A stretch of 64,000 bases of DNA from Chelatococcus caeni (GTDB taxonomy: Bacteria; Pseudomonadota; Alphaproteobacteria; Rhizobiales; Beijerinckiaceae), in the NCBI RefSeq assembly GCF_014196925.1, contig NZ_JACIEN010000002.1:682001-746000 (forward strand), in the 5' to 3' direction. Shown piece after piece: positions 1 through 8,143 of the stretch (position 1 is the stretch's first letter; each line of letters starts with the position of its first letter). The position numbers and the translations under genes were made by a program. The notes under the pieces were generated by a model, which saw nothing but the letters and a program-made list of their open reading frames with translations, made no database searches and was not told where the DNA came from.

Positions 1-200
1 CCGCCGCAGGCCTTGCATCTGAGGAGCGGCGCCAGGTGCTTGTGCAGGGTGCTGTGATCCGGGCCAAGGCGCTCGGCGAGGGCGTGCAGGTCAAGCTCCT
101 GCGAGTGTCGGCAGTCGAGATTGAGGCAGTACGCCGTGATGCGGTGCCCGTACCGAATGCACTGTGCGATCGTGGCGATCGTGATCGAGCGGCCCGACAT
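1..200 (-). CDS. Zinc-ribbon hypothetical protein (3' end outside window)
   Basis: The reading frame is open from an ATG at 200 to the window edge, giving 66 residues without a stop. The start has a strong GGAGG ribosome-binding site 5 nt upstream. Visible cysteines form C25-x4-C30 and C62-x2-C65 pairs, which suggests a small zinc ribbon. Between them lies a stretch around ALAERLGPDH that looks like part of a helix-turn-helix. It lies 66 bp downstream of the SRAP gene on the same strand and could be co-transcribed with it. I do not recognise a functional family and assign no function. Confidence 0.6.
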   Translation of the reverse strand, partial: MSGRSITIATIAQCIRYGHRITAYCLNLDCRHSQELDLHALAERLGPDHSTLHKHLAPLLRCKACG

Positions 201-266
201 GATACCCTCCTGTTCGGAAGGGGCGTTCTTGTATCGTTCTCATGTGGGAGGTCAAGCGGCGAGGCG

Positions 267-920
267 CTACTCCGGGCGCTCCGGCGGCGGCACGATCGCC
301 AACATGTCGTCGGGCAGTGGGCGTTGCAGCTCGCGGGCGATCTCCCACGGCGCCGTCATCCACGTCTCGACCTCTTCGGCGTCTGTGAGGATCACCGGCA
401 TGGCCTTGGGATGGATCGGTGCGACCACAGCGTTTGGCGGGCAGGTCAAGAAGCCATAAAGCTCAAAGTCTCTCTCGCCGTCCCGCACCTTCTTGACGCC
501 GCGCCACGGCGCCCAAATGCCTGCGAAGAACATGATCGGCCGCTCATCGCGGTGTGCGAACCAGGCGTTCGGTGTCCGCTGCCCCTCGACCTTGGCCGCC
601 GGGTTTGGCTCGGCGAACCTGGAGAACGGCACGACGCAGCGGCTCTCGGGGCCGAGCCACCGGCGCCAGTGCGGCGAGCTCGTGTTGCGGATGTTAGTCA
701 CGCCGGGGTCGTAGTTTTTGATGAAGGCCGGCGGCGAGGGCATGCCCCAGGTCGCCATGACCATCTCACGCTCACCGTCCGCCCCGACGCGGACGACAGG
801 TGCGAGCGTGCCGGGATAGATGTCGCGCGACGGTTCGTTCCAGCCGCTTCGGTCGACCATGCCGCGCGTAAGGTCAAGGATCGCTTCGCGGTTGCTCCGG
901 ACATTGTAGAGATTGCACAT
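267..920 (-). CDS. SRAP (HMCES/YedK-type) DNA-protein crosslink protein
   Basis: 217 residues, a normal length for the SRAP family. Members form a stable thiazolidine link between an N-terminal cysteine and abasic sites in single-stranded DNA, shielding the lesion. The frame extends 12 codons further upstream, but the start is set at the ATG at 920 because the family requires Cys directly after the initiator Met, and the protein then begins MCNLYN. Further family signatures are NIRN(T)S near residue 85, the RCVVP(F)SRF(A)E segment holding the conserved Glu, and the late 'H-P-K-AMPVIL' segment holding the catalytic His. Expected role: protection of abasic sites at replication forks, in the cytoplasm. 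The next gene downstream is the zinc-ribbon hypothetical. No SOS box was found. Confidence 0.93.
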   Translation of the reverse strand: MCNLYNVRSNREAILDLTRGMVDRSGWNEPSRDIYPGTLAPVVRVGADGEREMVMATWGMPSPPAFIKNYDPGVTNIRNTSSPHWRRWLGPESRCVVPFSRFAEPNPAAKVEGQRTPNAWFAHRDERPIMFFAGIWAPWRGVKKVRDGERDFELYGFLTCPPNAVVAPIHPKAMPVILTDAEEVETWMTAPWEIARELQRPLPDDMLAIVPPPERPE

Positions 921-956
921 GGGCGGCTCCTCGTCGGCTCGCCGCCATTTCATCAA

Positions 957-1190
957 TCAAGCGGCCAGTTCGGCAACCTCATTCGGCGCGCCGAACCCGC
1001 GCCACAATCCGAGGTCAATGATTTCAACGGCTTGCGTTCGGCTATAGCGGCCGAAACGGGCCTCCGCTACCACCTTTCCCCACACCCCACGCACGCCGTT
1101 CGGATAGGCCGTCTCCCCGAGGAGGGCATTGAGCCGGCCGGCGATCTCGACCTGGACCCCGCCCGGCTTCGAGGGATCGCGAGACGACCA
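957..1190 (-). pseudogene. Serine-recombinase C-terminal remnant
   Basis: Two frames together resemble the extreme C-terminus of large serine recombinases of alphaproteobacteria: a coiled segment like 'RMGELDREIDRLV' in one frame, then 'VQVEIAGRLNALLG' followed by a 'VVAEARF' end in another. A frameshift lies between them and no catalytic domain is present. It directly abuts the amidohydrolase remnant. If correct, this is a footprint of a lost integrative element. The assignment rests on remembered family sequence patterns, so it is tentative. Confidence 0.35.
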
Positions 1191-1246
1191 GCCTGTCGAT
1201 CTCGCGGTCGAGTTCTCCCATCCTGGGTTGGAGCCGGCTCGGCACG

Positions 1247-1475
1247 CAGCTTCTCGATGATCGCGTCGTCGTCGGGATAGCTCCGGAAACCGCCGTCGGC
1301 GTCGACGACGCTCGTCATCCCGAGGCTGTTCCGCTCGCGCATGCAATGGCGGGACGAATTGATCTGGTACTCGCAATCCAGCTTCGGCCCCTTTGGCCAG
1401 CGGCGAACAGAGGATCGTCGCATTGGGCTGCGCCGGCAGCAGCCTGGTCGGATTGCCGGCGTCATCTCCTGAGAC
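1247..1475 (-). pseudogene. Amidohydrolase (YtcJ-type) internal fragment, frameshifted
   Basis: About 76 codons match the middle of the intact amidohydrolase at 59094-61043. The block starting DAGNPTR..PNATIL in one frame continues after a shift near 1388 with PKLDCEYQ..RHCMRE..YPDDDAIIEKL in another. The intact paralogue reads DAAGNPTG..PNATIL..RHFMRE..YPDDYAIIEEL at the same place. Both ends are missing and there is a frameshift, so it cannot encode enzyme. Homology stops at the junction with the recombinase-like remnant, suggesting the gene was broken by a mobile element or deletion. Confidence 0.75.
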
Positions 1476-1726
1476 CTCTATGACCGAGCGATGGCACGGT
1501 ACGCGCCTCGCCACGATGTTCCGGGGCAGGAATCCGTCTGCGGCGGCAATCGGCCCGCAAGATCGGCACTTGCGCAGCAGCTTCCGCGCCGCAGCACGTT
1601 CGCCAACCCGCTAGAACCATCACGCGAAAAGCAGGTGGCAAGCGTTGCGACCCGGTGAGAGCGCCGCTACGAAAGACTCCTGCCATTTCGGGTATCCGCT
1701 CAACCTGGTTTGGAAGGAGACGTGCA

Positions 1727-2557
1727 ATGGCAACCATCACCACATCCGACGGGACCACCCTCTTCTACAAGGATTGGGGACCGAAAGACGCGCAGCCTAT
1801 CGTGTTTCACCATGGCTGGCCGCTCAGCGCCGAGGACTGGGACAACCAGATGCTGTTCTTCCTGTCCGAAGGCTACCGAGTGATCGCGCATGATCGGCGC
1901 GGCCACGGCCGGTCCGACCAGACCGACACCGGCAACGACATGGACACATATGCCGCGGACGTGGCTGAGATCGCCAAGGCGCTCGATCTGCGCGACGCGG
2001 TCCATATCGGCCATTCGACCGGCGGCGGCGAAGTCGCGCGTTATGCGGCGCGCGCCGAACGCGGCCGTGTGGCCAAGGCCATTCTGATCGCAGCGATCCC
2101 GCCGGTGATGGCTCAGTCCGACGCCAACCCGGGCGGCGTTCCGATGGAGGTCTTCGACGGGTTGCGCTCCGCCCTGGCGGCAAACCGCGCGCAGTTCTAT
2201 CGCGATCTGCCGAGCGGACCCTTCTACGGCTTCAACCGGGAGGGCGCGAAGGTCAGCCGGGGCCTGATCGACAATTGGTGGCGCCAGGGCATGAGCGGCG
2301 GCGCCAAGGCGCATCATGACTGCATCGAAGTGTTTTCGGAGACCGACTTCACGGAGGATCTGAAGGTAATCACCGTTCCCGTGCTGATCATCCATGGCGA
2401 GGACGATCAGATCGTGCCGATCGAGAACTCGGCCTTGAAGGCGATCAAGCTCGTCAGGGACGGCACGCTCAAGACCTATCCCGGCCTTTCTCACGGCATG
2501 TTCGCCACGCATCCGGATGTGGTGAACCCGGATATGCTGGCCTTCATCCGCGCCTGA
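1727..2557 (+). CDS. Alpha/beta hydrolase, cofactor-free chloroperoxidase/esterase family
   Basis: 276 residues, a full-length alpha/beta hydrolase of the non-haem chloroperoxidase/arylesterase group. The oxyanion region HGWPLS follows strand 3. The nucleophile elbow is GHSTGG, the acid is in HGEDDQIVP and the catalytic His in [10 protein letters not shown] near the C-terminus. Members act as esterases or perhydrolases on small acyl substrates; the true substrate is unknown. The start at 1727 has an AAGGAG ribosome-binding site; an in-frame start 24 codons upstream lacks one. A close paralogue of identical length sits at 61369-62199. No signal peptide, so it is cytoplasmic. It appears to be monocistronic. 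Confidence 0.9.
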   Translation: MATITTSDGTTLFYKDWGPKDAQPIVFHHGWPLSAEDWDNQMLFFLSEGYRVIAHDRRGHGRSDQTDTGNDMDTYAADVAEIAKALDLRDAVHIGHSTGGGEVARYAARAERGRVAKAILIAAIPPVMAQSDANPGGVPMEVFDGLRSALAANRAQFYRDLPSGPFYGFNREGAKVSRGLIDNWWRQGMSGGAKAHHDCIEVFSETDFTEDLKVITVPVLIIHGEDDQIVPIENSALKAIKLVRDGTLKTYPGLSHGMFATHPDVVNPDMLAFIRA

Positions 2558-2752
2558 GACGGCTTCGCCGAAGGCAGTCGGCGGCCGCGCCGGCCGCGAT
2601 CGCCGCAAGCGCGCCTTCGTGCACGCCCTGCTCGCCGTCGCTGGCGCGAGGATAGACGGCCGGATAGGGTCGGCTTTCAACGGGAATGTGTTCGGCGCTG
2701 TTGGAAGCTTTGGCGATCCGTGCTCGATGCTCGAAGATAAGGCATTGAAACC

Positions 2753-3781
2753 ATGAATGTCGTCAGGATCGCGATTGCCGGTTTCGGGGGCGTGGGCCGC
2801 GCCACAGCCAACCTTCTCCTGGCCCGCCGCGAGCGCTACCGGCAGGTCCATGGAGCCGACATTCGCCTCGTCGCCGTATGCGGCTCGCGATCCGGACTGG
2901 CCGACGCGGACGGTCTCGAACCCGGGCGCCTGGATGCGCTCGAGCCGGGTCTGTCGGGCCCGGCCTTCATCGAGGCGAGCGGCGCCGACATTCTCATCGA
3001 GGCGGGCCCCAGCGATTTTCGAACCGGGGGTCCCGGCCTCGCCTATATCCGATCCTCCCTCTCGTCGGGGCGCGACGCGATCGTCATATCCAAGGGTGCG
3101 CTGGTCCACAGCGGACCGGAGTTGCGGGCCCTGGCGCGATCCTCGGGCGCGATGCTGAAACTCAGCGGCGCCGCCGCCGCCGCGCTGCCGACGATCGACC
3201 TTCTCGAGCACAGCCTGAAAGGCTGCGAAGTGCTCGAGATCGAGGGCATTCTGAACGCCACCACCAACTACCTGCTCGACGCGATGATGAATCAGAACCT
3301 CGGCTTCGACGAGGCGCTGGCGCGCGCCCAGGCGGGCGGTTTCGCAGAAGCCGACCCGCGCAATGATACCGAGGGCTGGGACACCGCCAGCAAGCTCATC
3401 CTGATCGCCAATTTCGGCCTGGATGCCGACCTGACGATGGACGATCTCTCCGTCGAGGGCGTTCAGTCGATTGCGGCGCACGATATCGAAGCGTGGCGAA
3501 AGCAGCGTCTCGTTCCCAAGCTCGTCGGTCGCCTTGTCCGGACAGACAGCGCGACGCGGGCAGCCGTCGGCGTCCGGACCTACCCGCCGAGCGATCCGCT
3601 TGCGCATGTGTCGGGAAAGAACAAGGCGATCCGCATCACCACGGATGCGATGGGCGAGACGATCGCGATCGGATCCGGAACGGAGCCTCTCGCCACCGCG
3701 GCCGCCGCGCTGAAGGATCTCGAGCATATCCTGACGGCGAGAGCGGCGCGGGCTTCTCGTGGTTCGGGAGGAGAGGCATGA
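2753..3781 (+). CDS. Homoserine dehydrogenase-like NAD(P)-dependent oxidoreductase
   Basis: 342 residues with the architecture of homoserine dehydrogenase but without a C-terminal ACT domain. An N-terminal Rossmann motif GFGGVG lies at about residues 9-14. The substrate domain carries GILNATTNYLL and then the GWDTASKL segment holding the catalytic lysine. Homoserine dehydrogenase reduces aspartate semialdehyde to homoserine in Thr/Met synthesis. Members lacking ACT and lying in accessory regions often have other roles, so the exact substrate is uncertain. It is alone here, with no thrB, thrC or aspartokinase nearby, which argues against a housekeeping thrA/hom. The C-terminal 20 residues are Ala/Arg-rich and poorly conserved. 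Confidence 0.8.
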   Translation: MNVVRIAIAGFGGVGRATANLLLARRERYRQVHGADIRLVAVCGSRSGLADADGLEPGRLDALEPGLSGPAFIEASGADILIEAGPSDFRTGGPGLAYIRSSLSSGRDAIVISKGALVHSGPELRALARSSGAMLKLSGAAAAALPTIDLLEHSLKGCEVLEIEGILNATTNYLLDAMMNQNLGFDEALARAQAGGFAEADPRNDTEGWDTASKLILIANFGLDADLTMDDLSVEGVQSIAAHDIEAWRKQRLVPKLVGRLVRTDSATRAAVGVRTYPPSDPLAHVSGKNKAIRITTDAMGETIAIGSGTEPLATAAAALKDLEHILTARAARASRGSGGEA

Positions 3782-3832
3782 CACGCTAATTCCATCGGCA
3801 AGCTTCCCGCCGCCAGGCGCCGCCATTGAAAG

Positions 3833-4744
3833 TCACTGCGGCGCGATAGAACGCACTGGATCGCGAATCGCCCGACGATAGTCGGTCGGGCTCATGTGCC
3901 GATGCTTGATGAACATCCGGGCCAGCACCTGGTTCGACGAATATCCCACCTCCTGCGCGATCTCGGTGACCGGAAGGTCCGTCGTCTCAAGGAGTTCGCA
4001 GGCTTTCTCCATCCTCAGCCGGGTCAGGTACACCCGTGGCGGCACACCGACGCTCTGCTTGAACATGCGCGCGAAATGAAAGGGTGAGAGTCGGGCCTCC
4101 GCGGCCAGTTCATCGAGGCTGATGTCTTCCGAAAGCCGCGCCCGCATAAGCTCCAAACACCGCTGCTGAGCCCACGGAGCAAGACCGCCCTTTGCAGTCG
4201 CCAACGGTGTCCCGCCCAACCGGCACAACTCGGCCATAATCTCCAAACCTGCAGCCCGCGCCAGCAGCCGCGAAGGTACCCCCTCGTCATTGCAGAGAGC
4301 CCACAGGTTCCGCAGCGCCGACCGGATGGCCGGTGAGTCGAACACTCGGCCGTAGATGCAGGAGTTGTCGAGCGAGAACCGGCCGCCGGCGGCTTCGTCA
4401 AGCACGCCTTGCCATTGTGCCACAGGGAACGCCAGGCTGCGGAGCCGATGGCTGTCGTCATTGATCACCGTGGTCGCGAAGTTCGGCGCGGCGACGGCGA
4501 GGGTGCCTTTCACGGTCGTGATATCGAAGCGGCCTCCTCCCAGGTCTCCCCTGACACGACTGCAGCCAAGCATGTCCTCCATCAGGACGATGTCCGGCAG
4601 GGCCGGGCGGGACATGTCCCCGGCTGGTCGCTGGACCTCAAGAAGGTCGAGAATTGCGCCCGGGGATTTCATCGTGCGCAAGTAGGACGCATGTCGGCCG
4701 TTGCTGTGCCACTGGGCGAATGACGAATGGGCATGGACGGTCAT
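3833..4744 (-). CDS. AraC-family regulator (second of tandem pair)
   Basis: 303 residues. The C-terminal ~100 residues form the double helix-turn-helix of AraC regulators (first helix pair around ISLDELAAEARLSPFHFARMFKQ, second around LPVTEIAQEVGYSSNQVLARMF). The N-terminal ~190 residues are an effector-binding region shared with the upstream gene. The ATG at 4744 overlaps the stop of the neighbour as ATGA and has a GGAGG site, so the two are translationally coupled. The DNA-binding domain is nearly identical to that of the neighbour (4741-5682), while the sensor half differs more. The pair probably binds the same or very similar DNA sites while sensing different ligands. Confidence 0.9.
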   Translation of the reverse strand: MTVHAHSSFAQWHSNGRHASYLRTMKSPGAILDLLEVQRPAGDMSRPALPDIVLMEDMLGCSRVRGDLGGGRFDITTVKGTLAVAAPNFATTVINDDSHRLRSLAFPVAQWQGVLDEAAGGRFSLDNSCIYGRVFDSPAIRSALRNLWALCNDEGVPSRLLARAAGLEIMAELCRLGGTPLATAKGGLAPWAQQRCLELMRARLSEDISLDELAAEARLSPFHFARMFKQSVGVPPRVYLTRLRMEKACELLETTDLPVTEIAQEVGYSSNQVLARMFIKHRHMSPTDYRRAIRDPVRSIAPQ

Positions 4745-5682
4745 TGCCGTCCCTCCAGAGCCGGACGCGCGCGAAGTGAGATCGATGGGCGAACCGGATC
4801 GCGAACGGCCCGACGATAGTCGGACGGGCTCATGTGTTGATGCTTGATGAATACCCGGGCGAGAACCTGGTTCGACGAATATCCCACCTCCTGCGCGATC
4901 TCCGTGATCGGAAGGTCCGTCCGCTCGAGAAGTTCGCAGGCTTTCTCCATCCTCAGCCGGGTCAGGTACACCCGTGGCGGCACACCGACGCTCTGCTTGA
5001 ACATGCGCGCGAAATGAAAGGGAGAGAGCCGCGCTTCGGCCGCCAGTTCGTCGAGGCTGATGTCTTCCGAAAGCCGCGTCCGCAGCAGTTCCAGGCAGCG
5101 CCGCTCCGCCCCGGGGGCAAGGCCGCCCTTTGTCGGAGTGAAAGGTGCTCCGCCCAGCCGGCACAACTCGGCCAAAATCTCGCAGCCTGCGGCCTGCGCC
5201 AACAGGCGCGACGGCGCACCCTCCTCATCGCACAAGACCCACAGGTTCCGCACCGCGGACCGGATCGTTGGCGAAGCGAACGCCCCCATACAGAGTTTCT
5301 GATAGTCCAGAGAAAACCGCCCTTCGGCGGCTTCATCCAGAACAGGCTGCCACTGCGCCAACGGAAACGACAAGCTGCGAAGCTCATGCGCTGCGTCGAC
5401 AATGACCGTGTTTGCGAACCGCGGAGCAGAGAGAAAGAAGCTGCCCTTTTCACTCCTCACAACGAAGCGCCCCCCTCCCATATCGCCGCTGACACGACTG
5501 CCACCATGCAGGTCCTGGTATAGGACGAGATCCGGGACGGCGGGGTCGGACATGTCCCCGGCCGGCTGCGCGGCCTCCAGCAGATGAATGATGTCACCTG
5601 CGGACTTAATCGTGCGCACATAGTGCGCAAGGTGACCGTTGCTGTACCATTGAGCGAAAGAGGAATAGGCAGGCACGGTCAT
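4741..5682 (-). CDS. AraC-family regulator (first of tandem pair)
   Basis: 313 residues, paralogous over its full length to 3833-4744. The HTH domain begins with the same 'EDISLDELAAEARLSPFHF' stretch and runs through 'SSNQVLARVFIKH'. The start at 5682 is supported by a GGAG site 8 nt upstream and matches the start of the paralogue (MTVPAYSSFAQW versus MTVHAHSSFAQW). The gene is divergent from the TetR gene at 5931, and the 248-bp spacer should hold both promoters. The target is unknown; no structural gene is co-directional except the paralogue itself. Confidence 0.9.
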   Translation of the reverse strand: MTVPAYSSFAQWYSNGHLAHYVRTIKSAGDIIHLLEAAQPAGDMSDPAVPDLVLYQDLHGGSRVSGDMGGGRFVVRSEKGSFFLSAPRFANTVIVDAAHELRSLSFPLAQWQPVLDEAAEGRFSLDYQKLCMGAFASPTIRSAVRNLWVLCDEEGAPSRLLAQAAGCEILAELCRLGGAPFTPTKGGLAPGAERRCLELLRTRLSEDISLDELAAEARLSPFHFARMFKQSVGVPPRVYLTRLRMEKACELLERTDLPITEIAQEVGYSSNQVLARVFIKHQHMSPSDYRRAVRDPVRPSISLRARPALEGRQ

Positions 5683-5903
5683 GCGGTGTCTCCTATGCTT
5701 CTCGCAGCCCTCCCAATCCGAGCCGGGGGCCTGTTTCGCGCCGCGCAGACCGACCGGTAGACGCAATTGGCCAAAGCAAATCCTTCCTTCCGGCGGTGTG
5801 CGAAAGGCATTGCCGCGATCTTCGTCTCCGGCCCCGAAGTCAGTCAGAAATACCCGCTGAAGCTCGCCTCGATCTCTTCTCACGCATAGGTTGAGACGCT
5901 ACC

Positions 5904-5937
5904 GTTCCATCCACAGTGGAGGGCTTTTGGATGGAAC
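5904..5937 (+). promoter_or_regulatory. Inverted repeat enclosing RBS and start codon of TetR gene
   Basis: Perfect 10-bp arms GTTCCATCCA (5904-5913) and TGGATGGAAC (5928-5937) flank a 14-nt loop that holds the GGAGG ribosome-binding site at 5918-5922. The right arm contains the ATG at 5931. As DNA it is a candidate operator for the TetR protein itself; as RNA it would form a hairpin that buries the start codon. Confidence 0.55.
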
Positions 5938-6542
5938 GCAAGAGTGTCGACCTCACAAAAAGACGGCAACCGAGTGGGGCGGCGGTCATCCGGCCCGAAC
6001 TGACGACGGCGCTGTTCAGAGCCTTGTTCGAGGAGTGGGCAGAAACCGGCTTTGCGGCAGTAAGCCTGGAGCGCGTGGCGGCACGGGCGGGCGCCGGCAA
6101 GGCGGCGATATACCGGCGCTGGCCGTCGAAGCTGGAATTCGCGTGCGAAGCGATACGAAGTGTCGAGGTCATGCGGTTGGGTGCCACAGACCAAGGCTCT
6201 CTGCAGGCGGACATCAGGGAGTACCTTCGAGCGACGCGCGCGGTCCTGCGGCATCCTCTGGTCCGCCGCATAATCCCCGATCTGATTGCCGAACGTCTGC
6301 GATCGAACGAATTGGCGTCGATGCTGCATGGCATCGCGGAGGCACGGCGACAGTTCGGACATCGACTGCTGGATCGCGCCATTGCCCGAAACGAATTGCG
6401 CGCGGATCTCGACAGGGAGCTGGCGCTCGATCTTCTCTTTGCTCCCCTCTACTCACGCATGATCGTCCGAGGGAAAAGCTTCACGAAGGCCGAACTTGAC
6501 AGGTTGGGCATCGCCCTGCATGCCGCCATCAGGACCTGTTGA
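5931..6542 (+). CDS. TetR/AcrR-family repressor
   Basis: 203 residues. The N-terminal DNA-binding domain (about residues 22-70) shows the TetR pattern, with VSLERVAARAGAGKAAIYRRWPSKLEF covering the helix-turn-helix. The C-terminal ligand domain is all-helical. ATG 5931 is preferred over a GTG at 5916 because GGAGG lies 8 nt ahead of it. The gene is divergent from the tandem AraC regulators and 195 bp from the convergent aldehyde dehydrogenase. Its likely targets are its own promoter and the AraC pair; the inverted repeat over its start is the best operator candidate. Ligand unknown. Confidence 0.9.
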   Translation: MERKSVDLTKRRQPSGAAVIRPELTTALFRALFEEWAETGFAAVSLERVAARAGAGKAAIYRRWPSKLEFACEAIRSVEVMRLGATDQGSLQADIREYLRATRAVLRHPLVRRIIPDLIAERLRSNELASMLHGIAEARRQFGHRLLDRAIARNELRADLDRELALDLLFAPLYSRMIVRGKSFTKAELDRLGIALHAAIRTC

Positions 6543-6737
6543 AGCAGGGCCGGCACCAGCGCGGGGACGCAGCACGTCGTTCCTGCCGGCATGGCGCGAC
6601 CGTCCGTCGATCTCCGACCCGCAGCGAAACATCGCAAGAACGGCAGATCGAGCTTTTTCGGCAGGTCCATCCGGACTTCGGCGCCGAGGTCTGCGCCGCG
6701 CTGGACGCGCTGGACCCGCAGTTCTGATCGAACGAGG

Positions 6738-8120
6738 TCAGCTCCTGCGCATCAGGATCATCTTCTCCTGCGTCATGTCGCGCATCGTGTAGGGAATGCC
6801 GCCGGTTCCGTATCCGGACTCCCTGCGGCCGGCAAAGGGCATCCAGTCGGTGCGGAAGGCGGTGGGATCGTTGATCATCACGGCCGAGGCATCGAGGCGG
6901 TCGGCGGCGCGCAACGCGACATCGATATCCTGCGCGAAGATGCTCGCCTGGAAGGCAGTCGGCAGCGCATTGGCCTGACGGATCGCGTCGTCGAGATCGC
7001 GGTAGCGATAGACCGCGACGACAGGGCCAAAAACCTCCAGCATCGAAATCTTCGCATCGGCGGCGGGGTCGAGCAGAACCGCCGGCTGCAGGGTCGTCTC
7101 GGACAGGCGCTTGCCGCCGGTCGCAAGCGTGGCCCCGCCCTTGACCGCTTCCTCGATCCACTGTCCGACCCTGTCGGCCTCGCGCGGCAGGATCAGCGGT
7201 CCGACTTCGGTGTCCTTCAGGGTGGGGTCGGCGGTGCGCAGTTTGTCGACGCGGGTGACGAGCTTCTGCGTGAAGTCATCGGCGATGTCGCTATGAACGA
7301 AGATGCGCTGCGTCGACACGCAGACCTGCCCGGCATGGTAGTAGCCGCCCTTGACGATCGGCTCGATGACCTTGTCGAGATCGGCGCTGCGGTCGACGAT
7401 GGCCGGCGCGGCGCCGCCATGCTCCAGCGCCGAGCGCGCGCCGGGGGCGAGCTTGGAATGCAGGGACCAGCCGACCCGGGCAGAGCCGATGAAGCTGAGG
7501 AAGGCAACACGGCTATCGGTCGCCAGCCTTTCTGCCAGTGCGTTGTCTTCCGTGACGAAGGTCTGGCACCAATGCTCGGGAAGGCCCGCCTCGCGAACCA
7601 GCGCCACGAAATCGCGGCAGGACAGCGGCGTCGTGGTCGCCGGCTTGACGATGACCGGACAGCCGACTGCGATGGCCGGCGCGACCTGGTGAACGATCAG
7701 GTTCAGCGGATGGTTGAAGGCGGAAATCGCCGCGACGACCCCGATGGGCTCCTTGGTCGTGAAGGCCCAGCGGTTCTCGGCGGCCGTCGACAGTCCCATC
7801 GGGATCTCGCGGCCGGCGAAATTGCGCAGCTCGTCGGCGGCGTTGTGGACCCCGTCGATGGCGCGATTGGTCTCGACGGTGGCATCGGGCAGCGGCTTTC
7901 CGCCCTCGCGCGCGATCTGCATGGCGAGATGATCGCGTTTGCCTTCCATCAGCGCGGCCAGCTTGCGCAGGATCGTAATGCGCTGGTGAGGCTTCAGCCA
8001 GCCGTCGCGATCCCTGAAGACGCGATCGGCGGCTTGCAACTTGCGCTCCAGCGCGGCGGCATCGTCGGACTCGATCTCCACGATCGGCGCGCGATCGAAG
8101 GCTTGCACGACTGTCAGCAT
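6738..8120 (-). CDS. Aldehyde dehydrogenase family protein
   Basis: 460 residues, typical of NAD(P)-dependent aldehyde dehydrogenases. The N-terminal cofactor domain contains AFNHPLNLIVHQ and the SFIGSARVG turn. The general-base Glu is in LEHGGAAP and the catalytic Cys in GQVCVSTQRIF. The C-terminal part has EVFGPVV and the PFAGRRESG segment. Start 8120 has GAGGAG 8 nt upstream. It lies 23 bp downstream of the acetolactate synthase-like gene and is surely co-transcribed with it. The order suggests that the ThDP enzyme produces or consumes a carbonyl compound whose aldehyde is oxidised here. The substrate (short-chain or semialdehyde) cannot be told from sequence. Confidence 0.92.
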   Translation of the reverse strand: MLTVVQAFDRAPIVEIESDDAAALERKLQAADRVFRDRDGWLKPHQRITILRKLAALMEGKRDHLAMQIAREGGKPLPDATVETNRAIDGVHNAADELRNFAGREIPMGLSTAAENRWAFTTKEPIGVVAAISAFNHPLNLIVHQVAPAIAVGCPVIVKPATTTPLSCRDFVALVREAGLPEHWCQTFVTEDNALAERLATDSRVAFLSFIGSARVGWSLHSKLAPGARSALEHGGAAPAIVDRSADLDKVIEPIVKGGYYHAGQVCVSTQRIFVHSDIADDFTQKLVTRVDKLRTADPTLKDTEVGPLILPREADRVGQWIEEAVKGGATLATGGKRLSETTLQPAVLLDPAADAKISMLEVFGPVVAVYRYRDLDDAIRQANALPTAFQASIFAQDIDVALRAADRLDASAVMINDPTAFRTDWMPFAGRRESGYGTGGIPYTMRDMTQEKMILMRRS

Positions 8121-8143
8121 TGGCGGTGCTCCTCGACCTGCAT

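Noticed and set aside
36-1280. Long plus-strand frame of 414 codons
   Set aside because: Lies opposite the SRAP gene and the decayed remnants; composition is Arg/Asp-rich as expected for an antisense shadow in GC-rich DNA, with no family pattern.
2558-2752. Possible small gene between hydrolase and homoserine dehydrogenase-like gene
   Set aside because: No frame with start, ribosome-binding site or family resemblance.
1700-3826. Minus-strand frame of 708 codons
   Set aside because: Antisense to the hydrolase and homoserine dehydrogenase-like genes, both well supported.
6539-6727. Small frame ending ..ELFRQVHPDFGAEVCAALDALDPQF
   Set aside because: The end looks protein-like, but there is no start site or recognisable family; possibly a degraded gene end. 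Not supported enough to list.
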